Below, piece after piece: positions 1 to 8,576 of a stretch of 64,000 nucleotides of DNA (positions are counted from its first letter, which is position 1; every line of letters starts with the position of its first letter). The DNA lies in assembly GCA_963717445.1 (NCBI GenBank), contig OY970334.1, forward strand, positions 3,286,001 to 3,350,000. The letters run 5' to 3'. A model generated the notes under the pieces. That model was not told the DNA's origin. It saw nothing but the letters and a program-made list of their open reading frames with translations, and made no database searches. Origin of the DNA: JAGVPT01 sp963717445 (GTDB lineage: Bacteria > Bacteroidota > Ignavibacteria > UBA10030 > UBA8401). A program made the translations under genes and the position numbers.

Positions 1-1
1 C

Positions 2-1486
2 CCAAAAAGAGAGTACGCAAAACTTGTAAGGATGAAACCGGGGCTTGAACGGGAAGCGCTGGAAAAAGAATTGACTCATACGATGGTGCCCGGATCCATC
101 GATGTGAACATTATGGTAAAACTCGACCGCATCAACGTCGATAAACATGGCAAACCCCTGAGCGAAGAATTCACCGATGCGAAAGCCGCTTTCAGGGGAT
201 ATGCAAACAGTTCACTCAGGTCGAGCATCATTCTGTCTGCCGGCATCAACCAGAGTCTTTTCGGATACATTACCCGCTTCAGGGATTTTTACAGAGACAC
301 AACCGGCGAAATGAAAAAGAAAATCATTTTGAAGGTGACCGATTTCCGCTCGACGCTTATTCAAGGGAGGCTTCTCGCGAAAAAGGGGCTTGAGGTATTC
401 GAATTCCGTATCGAATCTGGGTTAAATTGCGGCGGGCACGCGTTTGCTTCGAACGGCCACCTGCTTCCCAGTCTGTTAAAGGAATTCAGAGAGAAACGGG
501 ATGAACTCGTGGCAGAGTTTCAACCCCTTATCAAAAAATATTATGAGACGATAGGATGGGAGTACCCGAAAGTGGCTGAGAACACGCGTCCGCTGATTAC
601 CGTGCAAGGAGGGATCGGCACAAACGGTGAGATGCGGAGAATGATGGAGGATTTCGGCATGGACCGGACAGGATGGGCCAGCCCGTTTCTCCTTGTGCCG
701 GAGGCCACGTGTGTGGACGATGCAACACGCGAGTTGTTGAAGGAGGCGGGAGAAGACGATCTCTATGTGAGCGGTTTCTCGCCCCTTGGCGTTCCGTTCA
801 ATAACGTACGCCGGAGTGGGTCTGAAATCTCGATCCACAAAAAGGCCGAAGATGGAAAGCCCGGCTCAGCTTGTCCCAAAGGATTTCTTATCTCGAACAC
901 GGAGTACACGGCGTTTCCAATTTGCGTCGCATCGAGAGAGTACCAAAAGCAAAAGCTTACTGTGATCGACACTGCCGATATGCCAGCGGCAGAAAAAGAA
1001 AAAGCACGACGTGCAGTCATTGACAAGGCGTGCCTCTGTGAACATCTTGGCAATGGTGCCCTTATTGCGCTCGGTATTGTACCGGCATCGAACTCGCCCC
1101 AGGCAATTTGCCCCGGCCCAAACATTGCATGGTTTAAAAAACTGTACACGCTGAAAGAGATGGTCGACCACATTTACGGGCGGGGCGAGTCGCTAGTTCC
1201 CTCCGAACGCCCCCACATGTTCGCGAAAGAGATACAGATGTACGTCGATTATTTTGAAAAGATCGTGCAGCGGTGCGGCTTCACCGACATGGAAATCAAA
1301 AAACTGCGTGAGTTTAAAGCCAACCTCGAGAACGGAATGGAATTGTGTCTCCAATTTGCGGCGAAGACGCCGTATGAAGGCGAAAACCTGGCATCCATTC
1401 CTCCATGCGTTGAAAAGGAGAAAGCCCGGCTAAATTCCATTTTTGCTGAATTTGAAAGTGAAATTTTGGTGACCGTGGCTCGATGA
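2..1486 (+). CDS. Conserved hypothetical protein, 5' end outside the window
   Basis: The reading frame is open from base 2, ten codons before the first ATG at 32, and the residues before that ATG run on naturally, so the gene very probably starts upstream. The 494 visible residues are soluble, with no signal peptide or membrane segment. Glycine-rich stretches (SGLNCGGHAF; TVQGGIGTNGEM near residue 200) and a cysteine-bearing tail (KACLCEHLGNG, PPCVEKEK) are visible. The GGIGTNGEM region vaguely resembles the flavin-binding loops of TIM-barrel oxidoreductases, but I do not recognise the family and assign no function. About 900 bases without a convincing gene follow it. Confidence 0.75.
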   Translation, partial: PKREYAKLVRMKPGLEREALEKELTHTMVPGSIDVNIMVKLDRINVDKHGKPLSEEFTDAKAAFRGYANSSLRSSIILSAGINQSLFGYITRFRDFYRDTTGEMKKKIILKVTDFRSTLIQGRLLAKKGLEVFEFRIESGLNCGGHAFASNGHLLPSLLKEFREKRDELVAEFQPLIKKYYETIGWEYPKVAENTRPLITVQGGIGTNGEMRRMMEDFGMDRTGWASPFLLVPEATCVDDATRELLKEAGEDDLYVSGFSPLGVPFNNVRRSGSEISIHKKAEDGKPGSACPKGFLISNTEYTAFPICVASREYQKQKLTVIDTADMPAAEKEKARRAVIDKACLCEHLGNGALIALGIVPASNSPQAICPGPNIAWFKKLYTLKEMVDHIYGRGESLVPSERPHMFAKEIQMYVDYFEKIVQRCGFTDMEIKKLREFKANLENGMELCLQFAAKTPYEGENLASIPPCVEKEKARLNSIFAEFESEILVTVAR

Positions 1487-2233
1487 AGTGGCATGATGTG
1501 GCTTACTGTATTGTGAACGAAGAAGCTCTCACTCCTCCCGCCTTTTCCCTCTCCGTAATTCATTTACCCGCTCGTGATAATCGAAGCTTCACGGGCCCTC
1601 ATCGTCGGAACCACTGAGACCGGTTTTCTTGATTTGCTGCTGGAGGTGAAGATGAACGCACTTTTCAGCACGGATTTTCTGATGGGACGGTCGTTTTTCT
1701 GAAGTGAAGGAAGAGAATTTTTTCAGAGGAGCTTTTCACGCGATATAAATGGGGGCTTTGACCCGTAGGACGTGCTGATCTCAGCAGATGGACTATGGGT
1801 TTTTTGTTTTACCGCGAATCACGAAACTGTTGGGTCACCGCACGGCATCATTACAAGCTCAATTATTCGTAGCTGCATCTTACGCGAAACTCTATATAGA
1901 AGTAGTCGAACTTGGGAAATCGCAACTCCGGTTGAGCAATAGTTTTCCATCCCGATTCAGGGATTTGTAACGGATTCCATCAATCCCGCAATTGCAAGTT
2001 AATTTAGGCAAGACCGGTTCTCCATAATTGCCTTCTGCCATGATAGATACACGTGAGAGTTTACCATTATTTCATTCCGAGCATTGTGGACGTCTTCATT
2101 TTAGATTTAGTCTAAATAAATTCTGCAAATATTTTTGAATAAACTATTGACACTCATCTTCTTTTTTACGAAGTTTGCCTTGGGGTTGGCGGGGACACAT
2201 TTCTTTATTACCTACTATCCCTAAATAAGGATC
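1487..2233. other. Intergenic region without a recognised gene
   Basis: About 750 bases with only short, unconvincing frames. A 60-codon frame at 1788-1970 has no ribosome binding site and no protein-like pattern. The part after 2100 is AT-rich and contains TTGACA at about 2146, which could belong to a promoter for the secreted-protein genes downstream, but no good -10 element sits at the right distance. No tRNA or hairpin terminator was found. Confidence 0.4.
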
Positions 2234-2351
2234 ATGGATAAGAACAGGATCATTTATTCTGTTCATGCTCATGGTTTCGAACAATGCCTCTGAAATGATC
2301 GACTTTACATCTCAGTTCCCGAAAATTAGGTTCGGCGAGATGTTACGATAG
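2234..2351 (+). pseudogene. Decayed N-terminal remnant of a secreted protein related to the gene at 3981
   Basis: An AAGG ribosome-binding-like sequence precedes ATG at 2234, which encodes MDKNR. A one-base frameshift then leads into a hydrophobic stretch (FILFMLMVSNNASE) typical of a signal peptide. The next residues, IDFTSQFPKI, match the mature start INFQTQFPKI of the 1318-aa protein beginning at 3981. A stop follows ten codons later at 2349. This looks like the eroded start of a paralogue whose body has been lost. The match is short, so a chance resemblance or a small peptide gene is not excluded. Confidence 0.45.
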
Positions 2352-2390
2352 ATATCGTTATCTTTCAGGAATACTGAGAGGAATTTTTTT

Positions 2391-3959
2391 ATGAACAAGC
2401 TCGTCGCGCTTCTACTATTTCTCTGGTCGCCTTCACTTTTTGCCCAATTCGACTCTCTCATCTTCGAGTATGATTGCTCGCCGGCAAAATACGGAGTAGT
2501 GGCATTGGGTGATCAGAACCATGATGGGTATGACGATATCCTCATTTACGATTGTCAAGCGAACAAGGCAATGATCTTCTTTGGCGGCAATCCGATGAGC
2601 ACTAATCCTGTTTGGCAAGTCCACATTGTCGCAAGATCAATTGTTGCATTGGATGTGAACGGGGATGGTATTAAAGATATCGTCATAGCATACCAGGATA
2701 CGATAGGTTCAACCCAGATGGGGAAAGTAAATATTTATTATGGTGGAAGCCATCCTGATACAATTCCCGATATTCATTTCGAAGCACCCCAAGGTAACGG
2801 GTGGAATTTTGGATACAATATGTACGTGCTCAAAGATTTTGCAGGCGACGGAAAAAGTGAATTGATGATCTCTGATCCCAGTTATCCATTTAACAATATC
2901 TCCGTCTACGGGATATTTTATATCTATAAAGCGAATCCTGTGTTTGACACAATTCCGTATGCGACAATAAAAGGAGACACATTAAATAACCACAGGCTCT
3001 ATGACTACAATGTAACAACCGGAGATATAGACGGAGACGGCTTAACAGACGTTGCAATAACAGGCGGTTCGTGGAGCGGAGCTGAGAATGATTTCATCAG
3101 TATCTACAAAGGCAACAGTCAATGGAATATGACGCCGTATGTGACTTACTACAAGAACGAACACACCTTCGACCCGACTTCGATGAAAATCATTCAAGAT
3201 ATCAACGGAGACAAGAAGGACGACATCCTCATTAATTCCTATGGGACCTTCTATCAATATTATTATTTGAATTCTATTCTCTACGGCAGCCTGCCGATAG
3301 ATACAATTCCCAAGATAGGATTAAATACGCAGAATACAGGTATCCTCGATGCGGTATCCCCGGGAGATGTCAATGGAGATGGATACAATGATTTGTTGGT
3401 GAACGCGGCTGTGGGATTTGGTGATAGCGAGGCGCGGTTATGGGTAGGAGGAAATCCAATGCCGGATTTACGAGAACAATGGTGGGGAGGAGACGATAAT
3501 GGGTATGGCAAACTTATTGCAAGAGTAGGAGATGTAAATGGTGATGGAATTCCTGACATCTGCGTTGGCCAAGCGTATGATGGTGAATGTATCGGGAGTG
3601 GTTTTGTGCGAATCTTCAAAGGCGACACGTCTTTCAAGCAGCCAATGACGGGCGTGAAAGGATTGAATTATGTGCCTGAAAAGTTCCAATTGGATAATCC
3701 ATATCCGAATCCCTTCAACCCGGCGACAGTGATCAGTTATCAATTAGCAGTCAGGAGTCATGTCTCATTGAAAGTGTATGATATTCTCGGGAAGGATGTT
3801 GCCGTACTGGTTGATGAAGACGAGACTTCCGGGAAGCACGAATCAAAATTTGACGCATCAAAATATCGCATCTCTAGCGGAGTCTATTTTATCAAGCTCA
3901 CCTCAACAACAAAAGAACAAACTACAACGGCCACAAAGAAGATGGTGTTAACCAAATGA
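2391..3959 (+). CDS. Secreted FG-GAP/VCBS repeat beta-propeller protein with T9SS sorting domain
   Basis: 522 aa. A signal peptide (MNKLVALLLFLWSPSLFAQ) is followed by about seven repeats with calcium-binding D-x-[ND]-G-D-G loops (GDQNHDGYDD, DVNGDGIKD, GDIDGDGLTD, DINGDKKDD, GDVNGDGYND, GDVNGDGIPD), the signature of an integrin-alpha-like propeller. Residues from about 435 form a T9SS type A C-terminal domain (NPYPNPFNPATVISYQL, VYDILGKDV, SGVYFIKLT), which in this group directs export across the outer membrane and surface attachment or release. GAGAGGA upstream of the ATG serves as ribosome binding site. Only 21 bases separate it from the next gene, so they are probably co-transcribed. Likely a cell-surface adhesion or binding protein; the ligand is unknown. 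Confidence 0.85.
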   Translation: MNKLVALLLFLWSPSLFAQFDSLIFEYDCSPAKYGVVALGDQNHDGYDDILIYDCQANKAMIFFGGNPMSTNPVWQVHIVARSIVALDVNGDGIKDIVIAYQDTIGSTQMGKVNIYYGGSHPDTIPDIHFEAPQGNGWNFGYNMYVLKDFAGDGKSELMISDPSYPFNNISVYGIFYIYKANPVFDTIPYATIKGDTLNNHRLYDYNVTTGDIDGDGLTDVAITGGSWSGAENDFISIYKGNSQWNMTPYVTYYKNEHTFDPTSMKIIQDINGDKKDDILINSYGTFYQYYYLNSILYGSLPIDTIPKIGLNTQNTGILDAVSPGDVNGDGYNDLLVNAAVGFGDSEARLWVGGNPMPDLREQWWGGDDNGYGKLIARVGDVNGDGIPDICVGQAYDGECIGSGFVRIFKGDTSFKQPMTGVKGLNYVPEKFQLDNPYPNPFNPATVISYQLAVRSHVSLKVYDILGKDVAVLVDEDETSGKHESKFDASKYRISSGVYFIKLTSTTKEQTTTATKKMVLTK

Positions 3960-3980
3960 GAAAAGAAAGGGGATCCAACA

Positions 3981-6900
3981 ATGAAAACATTTCTTCTTAC
4001 TCTAATTATTTCAGTTAATGTCTGTGCGCAAATCAACTTCCAAACTCAGTTTCCGAAGATCGGTTATTACGACCCCTTTACGACAATGATGTCTCCGCTT
4101 TACTACGGAACATCCAATCCGCAAAATTGGCAAGGATATCTGGATTCATCGTATTACTACCCAAGGTTGCAACAACTTGACATTAGCCATATTGTTACCT
4201 TCGGTGGTTCTTTAACATGGGGAACCGGGGATAGCACTATTGGGGCAATTCCTTTTAGTTCATACAATCCATCGCTCAATGTACTTGATCTATATTTTAC
4301 ATTTAGACTCTCGCGTTATAACCCCATTCCCAGGTTCATCGGCGGTGCGTATGCTGCCGGTCAAGGAAATGCAAACAATGATGAGTACTACCAAGTTGGC
4401 GGGAGTACATGCACCTATGACCCTATCAACCGTTATGGCTTTGGAACAACTAGTCTAACTTCAGTATGGGTTACAAATCCGCCGGCAATTGGCAATCCGA
4501 GTTGGCCCGATGGACGCAATACTGTTTATTTTGCAGCGGTCGACTCGAATTCACCGGGCAATCTATTGGAAGCAGACCTCCCATACTATCATCAGGCAAG
4601 AACACCGCACATTGACGGCCTCGACTCGGTAAAATACCTCCTTAAATTAAATGCTCGAATCGATGGTTGGACAAATCCAAATGACCAAGATACAGTCGCT
4701 ATTGTAAAGATATTTGAATCAGCTATTTCGTCGAGCCAGATGAGAATTCAAAAGAGCGATGCGTTTTTCGCAACCCAAAACGCCAAACCTCAAGTATCGA
4801 CGATCGATACATTAACGTATCCGTTAGAAGTAAAGGATTTTAGCGGCGATAGCTATACGGATGTTCCTTCTCCGTACTTTACTAAAAATGATGGAAGCAA
4901 CCAGGATCTGAAGATTACCGTCTACTGGACGAATAAGAAAAACTTGTATATCGATCACTTTACCGTTTACGACAATTATTATGAAAGATTGTTCGTTAGA
5001 AGCGATTCGACATCACTTATAAGTGATACATTGGAACCGCAGTACCAAGCCACGTTTGGATCTTATGTTAATAATTCACTCTACTCGCATTTCTACATCG
5101 ATGAACCTTGGCCGAATTCTTACAGGTCTGTAAATGAGATGAGTTATCTTTCTAACCAGGCACTCTCGGCAAAAGGTAAATACGTCAACGGAGCTGCTGG
5201 CGACTACCCTGCTTACATACTCCAATACGGGAATTCGCAAGGAAGGCCTCCCTACATCATGACCGACAAGTATCCATTCTGGTACTGGTATGATACGGCG
5301 TCAACGGCGAGTGATAGCAGTGTTCAATGTGCGTTGGACTCACTGATCAATAATAATAGGCCAAACAACGCATCGTCCGGGCTTTATCCTGCAATACAAC
5401 TTGCGCAAAATTTTTCAGGTGCAAATCCGGTTCCACTTGTCTGCGCAATCCAGGTGCAAGCGGAAGACAGCGTGCTAAATGGAGGGGTTTCTAGCCCGAT
5501 ACATAGAGCTCCGACGCCTAATGAGGTAAAGGTGCAAGGTTTTCTCTCTATGTGCTACGGTGCAAAAGGATTGGCGTATTACACTCTGAATACACAAACC
5601 CCACCGCCGGCTGATAATAATGTTATTTTGGCAACATACGGTCTATTTGATGAGGTCGGTAACGCCTACAAGGATAGTTATAAGAGCAAGATCTATTCAG
5701 GATTGACCCAAAACCCTGCTAACGCTCAAGTTCCGAACGCGAGGTATTATGCGGTACAAGCTTTAAATGCGGCGATTGACAAAATAAGTGCAACAGTTCT
5801 GCAATTGACTTGGCAAAATGGTTTCACCATACATTCTCTTAACGGCGGTTCGACCGGAACCTATATACCAACCGTCACATCAAAATATGGCACAACACAA
5901 GATCCCGCTGCCCAAACGTACGTCGAACTAGGAGAGTTCACCGATGCACAAAATAACAAATATTTCATGCTCGTTAATCGAAGGACTTTAAGCACGGAGA
6001 GCAGAGCTATCACCGCGAACTTCAGCACAAATGGTGTGTCGTGGGAAATCTCCGATGTTGCTTCCGGCAATACATGGATTATTGCGCCGAATGGAAGTTT
6101 TACGGACAATCTCAATCCCGGTGAAGGGCGACTCTATAAAGTTTCCTCGGCGACATACACCGCCACACGTACTATTCCACTGGGAGCAACGTTAACTGTA
6201 TATCAAGGTGCTACTGCAAGTTTTGCATCAGGCGTAGGGTTAATAGTGAATGGGCAAATATTTGTTAATGGTGCATCAACCCCACCTGCCACAACATTCA
6301 CTCTAAGCGGAGGTTCCGGCAATTGGGGATCGATTCAGTTGAACGGGAGCGGAGCGTCAAACTCCACGATAACTTATGCAAACATCGTAAACGGGACGGA
6401 GATAGATGTAACCAGTGCTAACAATGTTACCATCCAAAACTGTAACATCACGAACAATTCCGGCAACGGAATTTATGTCAATTCATCGTCAAACTTTACG
6501 GCCCAATACGACTCGATCAAGAATCCGAATTCTTACAATGGGATATATATTTCAGGTGGTTCTAACAACAACTGCTATTATGATGTAATTTCGAATACCA
6601 ATCATGCTAAGACCGCTGCGGGAATATCGTATTATGCTTCGAGTGGAACGGTGGGAATGAACGATATTGACTATTATAAAGCGGGCATTCAGGGAAGCTG
6701 GGGCTCCTCGCCCAGCGCATACCTTAGCTCTTCTATCACCAAGAACAACCGCGTCACAGACTGCACGTATGGACTCTGGATGTATCATTTGAGTTATGGT
6801 CAATTTGGAGTCAGCACTTCGTACCCCTCATGGGGTTTGAACAGCATCAATGGTTTTACCTATGGTGCTCTTGTCGGTAACGGGGACGGTACTGCGAGTG

Positions 6901-7937
6901 GACTTTATGCAGAGTGCGACTGGTGGGGAGGTCCTCCAGGAAGGTTTACCTTCTACGTGTACTCGGGATGCTATGGTTACTTTACGTATCCCCTTACTGC
7001 TGACCCATGGTCTGGCCACCCAATTCCAACCAACAAACTAGAGGATAACGATGTAGTCGTACCAACCTTAGTACAAAGCAATAGTCACAGCACCCCTCTG
7101 AATTCAATTCAAACTGCTGTGGCAACTCAATCAATTCCGATTGATTCTCTTTTAATCGGAGTAGGACTACGGGACCAGAATGAGTACACAGAAGCAAAAA
7201 ATTTCTTCTTATCATACTTGAATATCCATCCGGATAACCAGGCGGCTTATGTGTACCTCTACAGCTGCGCAGATAGTGAAACAACACCGGCTATTATCCA
7301 ATATTTCAACAATCTGCCAAAGCAAGCCGCCGCTGATCACAAGCTCCTTTTGGCTCAATTGTATCTTAAGCAGGGCGACTCTACTTCCGCTAAACAGGTT
7401 AACGACGCTCTCATAGCTGCGAATCCTAACACACCGCTTTCAGTAAGAGCAGAGCTAAACAATTTCGATATCGCGTTATATTTTGATCACGACGTGAGTG
7501 CTGCTTCAGCAATTCTGACTAAGGTCGAAAGTCAGGCTAGCTTATCAACCCCGATGGAATTATCGGCTGCTGAAGAGGAATTCAAGTATTATGTCGATCC
7601 GAAAACTGGAAAAATGCCAAATGTCAACTTCAATACGGATCAAAGCAGTAGTTCAAGCGATTCAGTACAAGCAGTGAGTAATGGATCTCTTCAAAACTAT
7701 CCGAATCCATTCAATCCAGCGACCACAATCAGTTACCAGATTCCGAATAGTGGTCATGTCACCATCAAGGTATTCGATGTTCTGGGGAGAGATGTAACAA
7801 CGCTGGTCGATGAGTTCAAACCGTCCGGCCGCTATACAGTGCAATTCGATGCCTCTCGTCTTGCAAGCGGCATCTATTTCTATTCGATCAGGTCTGCCAA
7901 TTACAATGCTGTGAAGAAAATGTTATTACTCAAGTAA
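3981..7937 (+). CDS. Large secreted protein: glycosidase-like, beta-helix and TPR-like regions, T9SS sorting domain
   Basis: 1318 aa with signal peptide (MKTFLLTLIISVNVCAQ). Residues about 30-700 contain motifs suggestive of a TIM-barrel glycoside hydrolase (HFYIDEPWPN near 375, an acidic residue of the kind that can be catalytic; DKYPFWYWYD; CYGAKGLAYYTLN), but no family is assigned. Residues about 740-1020 are rich in short N/S/G repeats (ANNVTIQNCNITNNSGNGIY) typical of a right-handed parallel beta-helix. Residues about 1050-1200 look like TPR helices (EYTEAKNFFLSYLNIHPDN). The end is a T9SS sorting domain (NYPNPFNPATTISYQIP, VFDVLGRDV, SGIYFYSI). The architecture suggests a surface-exposed carbohydrate-active protein. 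A hairpin terminator follows. Confidence 0.8.
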   Translation: MKTFLLTLIISVNVCAQINFQTQFPKIGYYDPFTTMMSPLYYGTSNPQNWQGYLDSSYYYPRLQQLDISHIVTFGGSLTWGTGDSTIGAIPFSSYNPSLNVLDLYFTFRLSRYNPIPRFIGGAYAAGQGNANNDEYYQVGGSTCTYDPINRYGFGTTSLTSVWVTNPPAIGNPSWPDGRNTVYFAAVDSNSPGNLLEADLPYYHQARTPHIDGLDSVKYLLKLNARIDGWTNPNDQDTVAIVKIFESAISSSQMRIQKSDAFFATQNAKPQVSTIDTLTYPLEVKDFSGDSYTDVPSPYFTKNDGSNQDLKITVYWTNKKNLYIDHFTVYDNYYERLFVRSDSTSLISDTLEPQYQATFGSYVNNSLYSHFYIDEPWPNSYRSVNEMSYLSNQALSAKGKYVNGAAGDYPAYILQYGNSQGRPPYIMTDKYPFWYWYDTASTASDSSVQCALDSLINNNRPNNASSGLYPAIQLAQNFSGANPVPLVCAIQVQAEDSVLNGGVSSPIHRAPTPNEVKVQGFLSMCYGAKGLAYYTLNTQTPPPADNNVILATYGLFDEVGNAYKDSYKSKIYSGLTQNPANAQVPNARYYAVQALNAAIDKISATVLQLTWQNGFTIHSLNGGSTGTYIPTVTSKYGTTQDPAAQTYVELGEFTDAQNNKYFMLVNRRTLSTESRAITANFSTNGVSWEISDVASGNTWIIAPNGSFTDNLNPGEGRLYKVSSATYTATRTIPLGATLTVYQGATASFASGVGLIVNGQIFVNGASTPPATTFTLSGGSGNWGSIQLNGSGASNSTITYANIVNGTEIDVTSANNVTIQNCNITNNSGNGIYVNSSSNFTAQYDSIKNPNSYNGIYISGGSNNNCYYDVISNTNHAKTAAGISYYASSGTVGMNDIDYYKAGIQGSWGSSPSAYLSSSITKNNRVTDCTYGLWMYHLSYGQFGVSTSYPSWGLNSINGFTYGALVGNGDGTASGLYAECDWWGGPPGRFTFYVYSGCYGYFTYPLTADPWSGHPIPTNKLEDNDVVVPTLVQSNSHSTPLNSIQTAVATQSIPIDSLLIGVGLRDQNEYTEAKNFFLSYLNIHPDNQAAYVYLYSCADSETTPAIIQYFNNLPKQAAADHKLLLAQLYLKQGDSTSAKQVNDALIAANPNTPLSVRAELNNFDIALYFDHDVSAASAILTKVESQASLSTPMELSAAEEEFKYYVDPKTGKMPNVNFNTDQSSSSSDSVQAVSNGSLQNYPNPFNPATTISYQIPNSGHVTIKVFDVLGRDVTTLVDEFKPSGRYTVQFDASRLASGIYFYSIRSANYNAVKKMLLLK

Positions 7938-7964
7938 CTTAAGTCTTCTTTTGTTGTTAAAACG

Positions 7965-7999
7965 ATCCCTGAAGCAGATGATGTTTCGGGGATTTTTTT
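7965..7999 (+). terminator. Rho-independent terminator after the T9SS protein pair
   Basis: A nine-base-pair stem (ATCCCTGAA at 7965-7973 with TTCGGGGAT at 7985-7993, one G-U pair) closes an 11-base loop and is followed directly by a run of seven T. It lies 28 bases after the stop of the 1318-aa gene. Confidence 0.85.
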
Positions 8000-8110
8000 A
8001 TTTATCAAAATACGAACAAATGCAAACTGTTCTTTCAGAGGAGCTAAAACTTTGTTGATTTTCTCTGAAGCTTTTATTACTTTCAACAATTCAATGACAG
8101 GAGATGTTGA

Positions 8111-8470
8111 ATGAAAACCGTCCTTATCGTCGACGATGAACCGGCATTTCGCAAAGCACTTGCGGCTTCGCTGAAAGTGCGTGGATATAACACACTTGAG
8201 GCCGAAGACGGCATGGTGGGGCTCGACTTTGCTGCAAAATACAGGCCAGACGTCATTCTCAGCGACGTTAATATGGATAACATGAACGGATTCATGATGG
8301 TCGAGAATTTACAGCAGGAACCGATGACGGCCCGCATCCCTGTGATCATGATGACTGCGCAAGCCCAGGGAGCCGGAGCATGGCAGTCGGAAGCAAACAT
8401 CACATATCTCGATAAAGGTTTTTCAACACAGCAGTTGATTGCTACGATTGAAGATGTGCTGAAGAAATGA
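8111..8470 (+). CDS. Single-domain response regulator (CheY-like receiver)
   Basis: 119 aa, a complete receiver domain with no output domain. The acidic pair D8-D9, phosphoacceptor D52 (LSDVNM), T82 (IMMTA) and K102 (YLDKGFS) are all present, so it should be phosphorylatable. It lies alone between a terminator and an S9 peptidase gene; no cognate kinase is adjacent. A GGAGATG sequence overlapping the region just before the ATG can serve as ribosome binding site. Single-domain receivers act in phosphorelays or on motility or gliding partners; which applies here cannot be seen. Confidence 0.9.
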   Translation: MKTVLIVDDEPAFRKALAASLKVRGYNTLEAEDGMVGLDFAAKYRPDVILSDVNMDNMNGFMMVENLQQEPMTARIPVIMMTAQAQGAGAWQSEANITYLDKGFSTQQLIATIEDVLKK

Positions 8471-8576
8471 TCGAGTCATAGCATCCCGTCTTGCAAAGGC
8501 TCTTCTCCTTTCGTCTTTCTTCAACTGAACGTATTCTCTCAGAGAACACCACTCACCAATCGAGGAATCTCATCCG

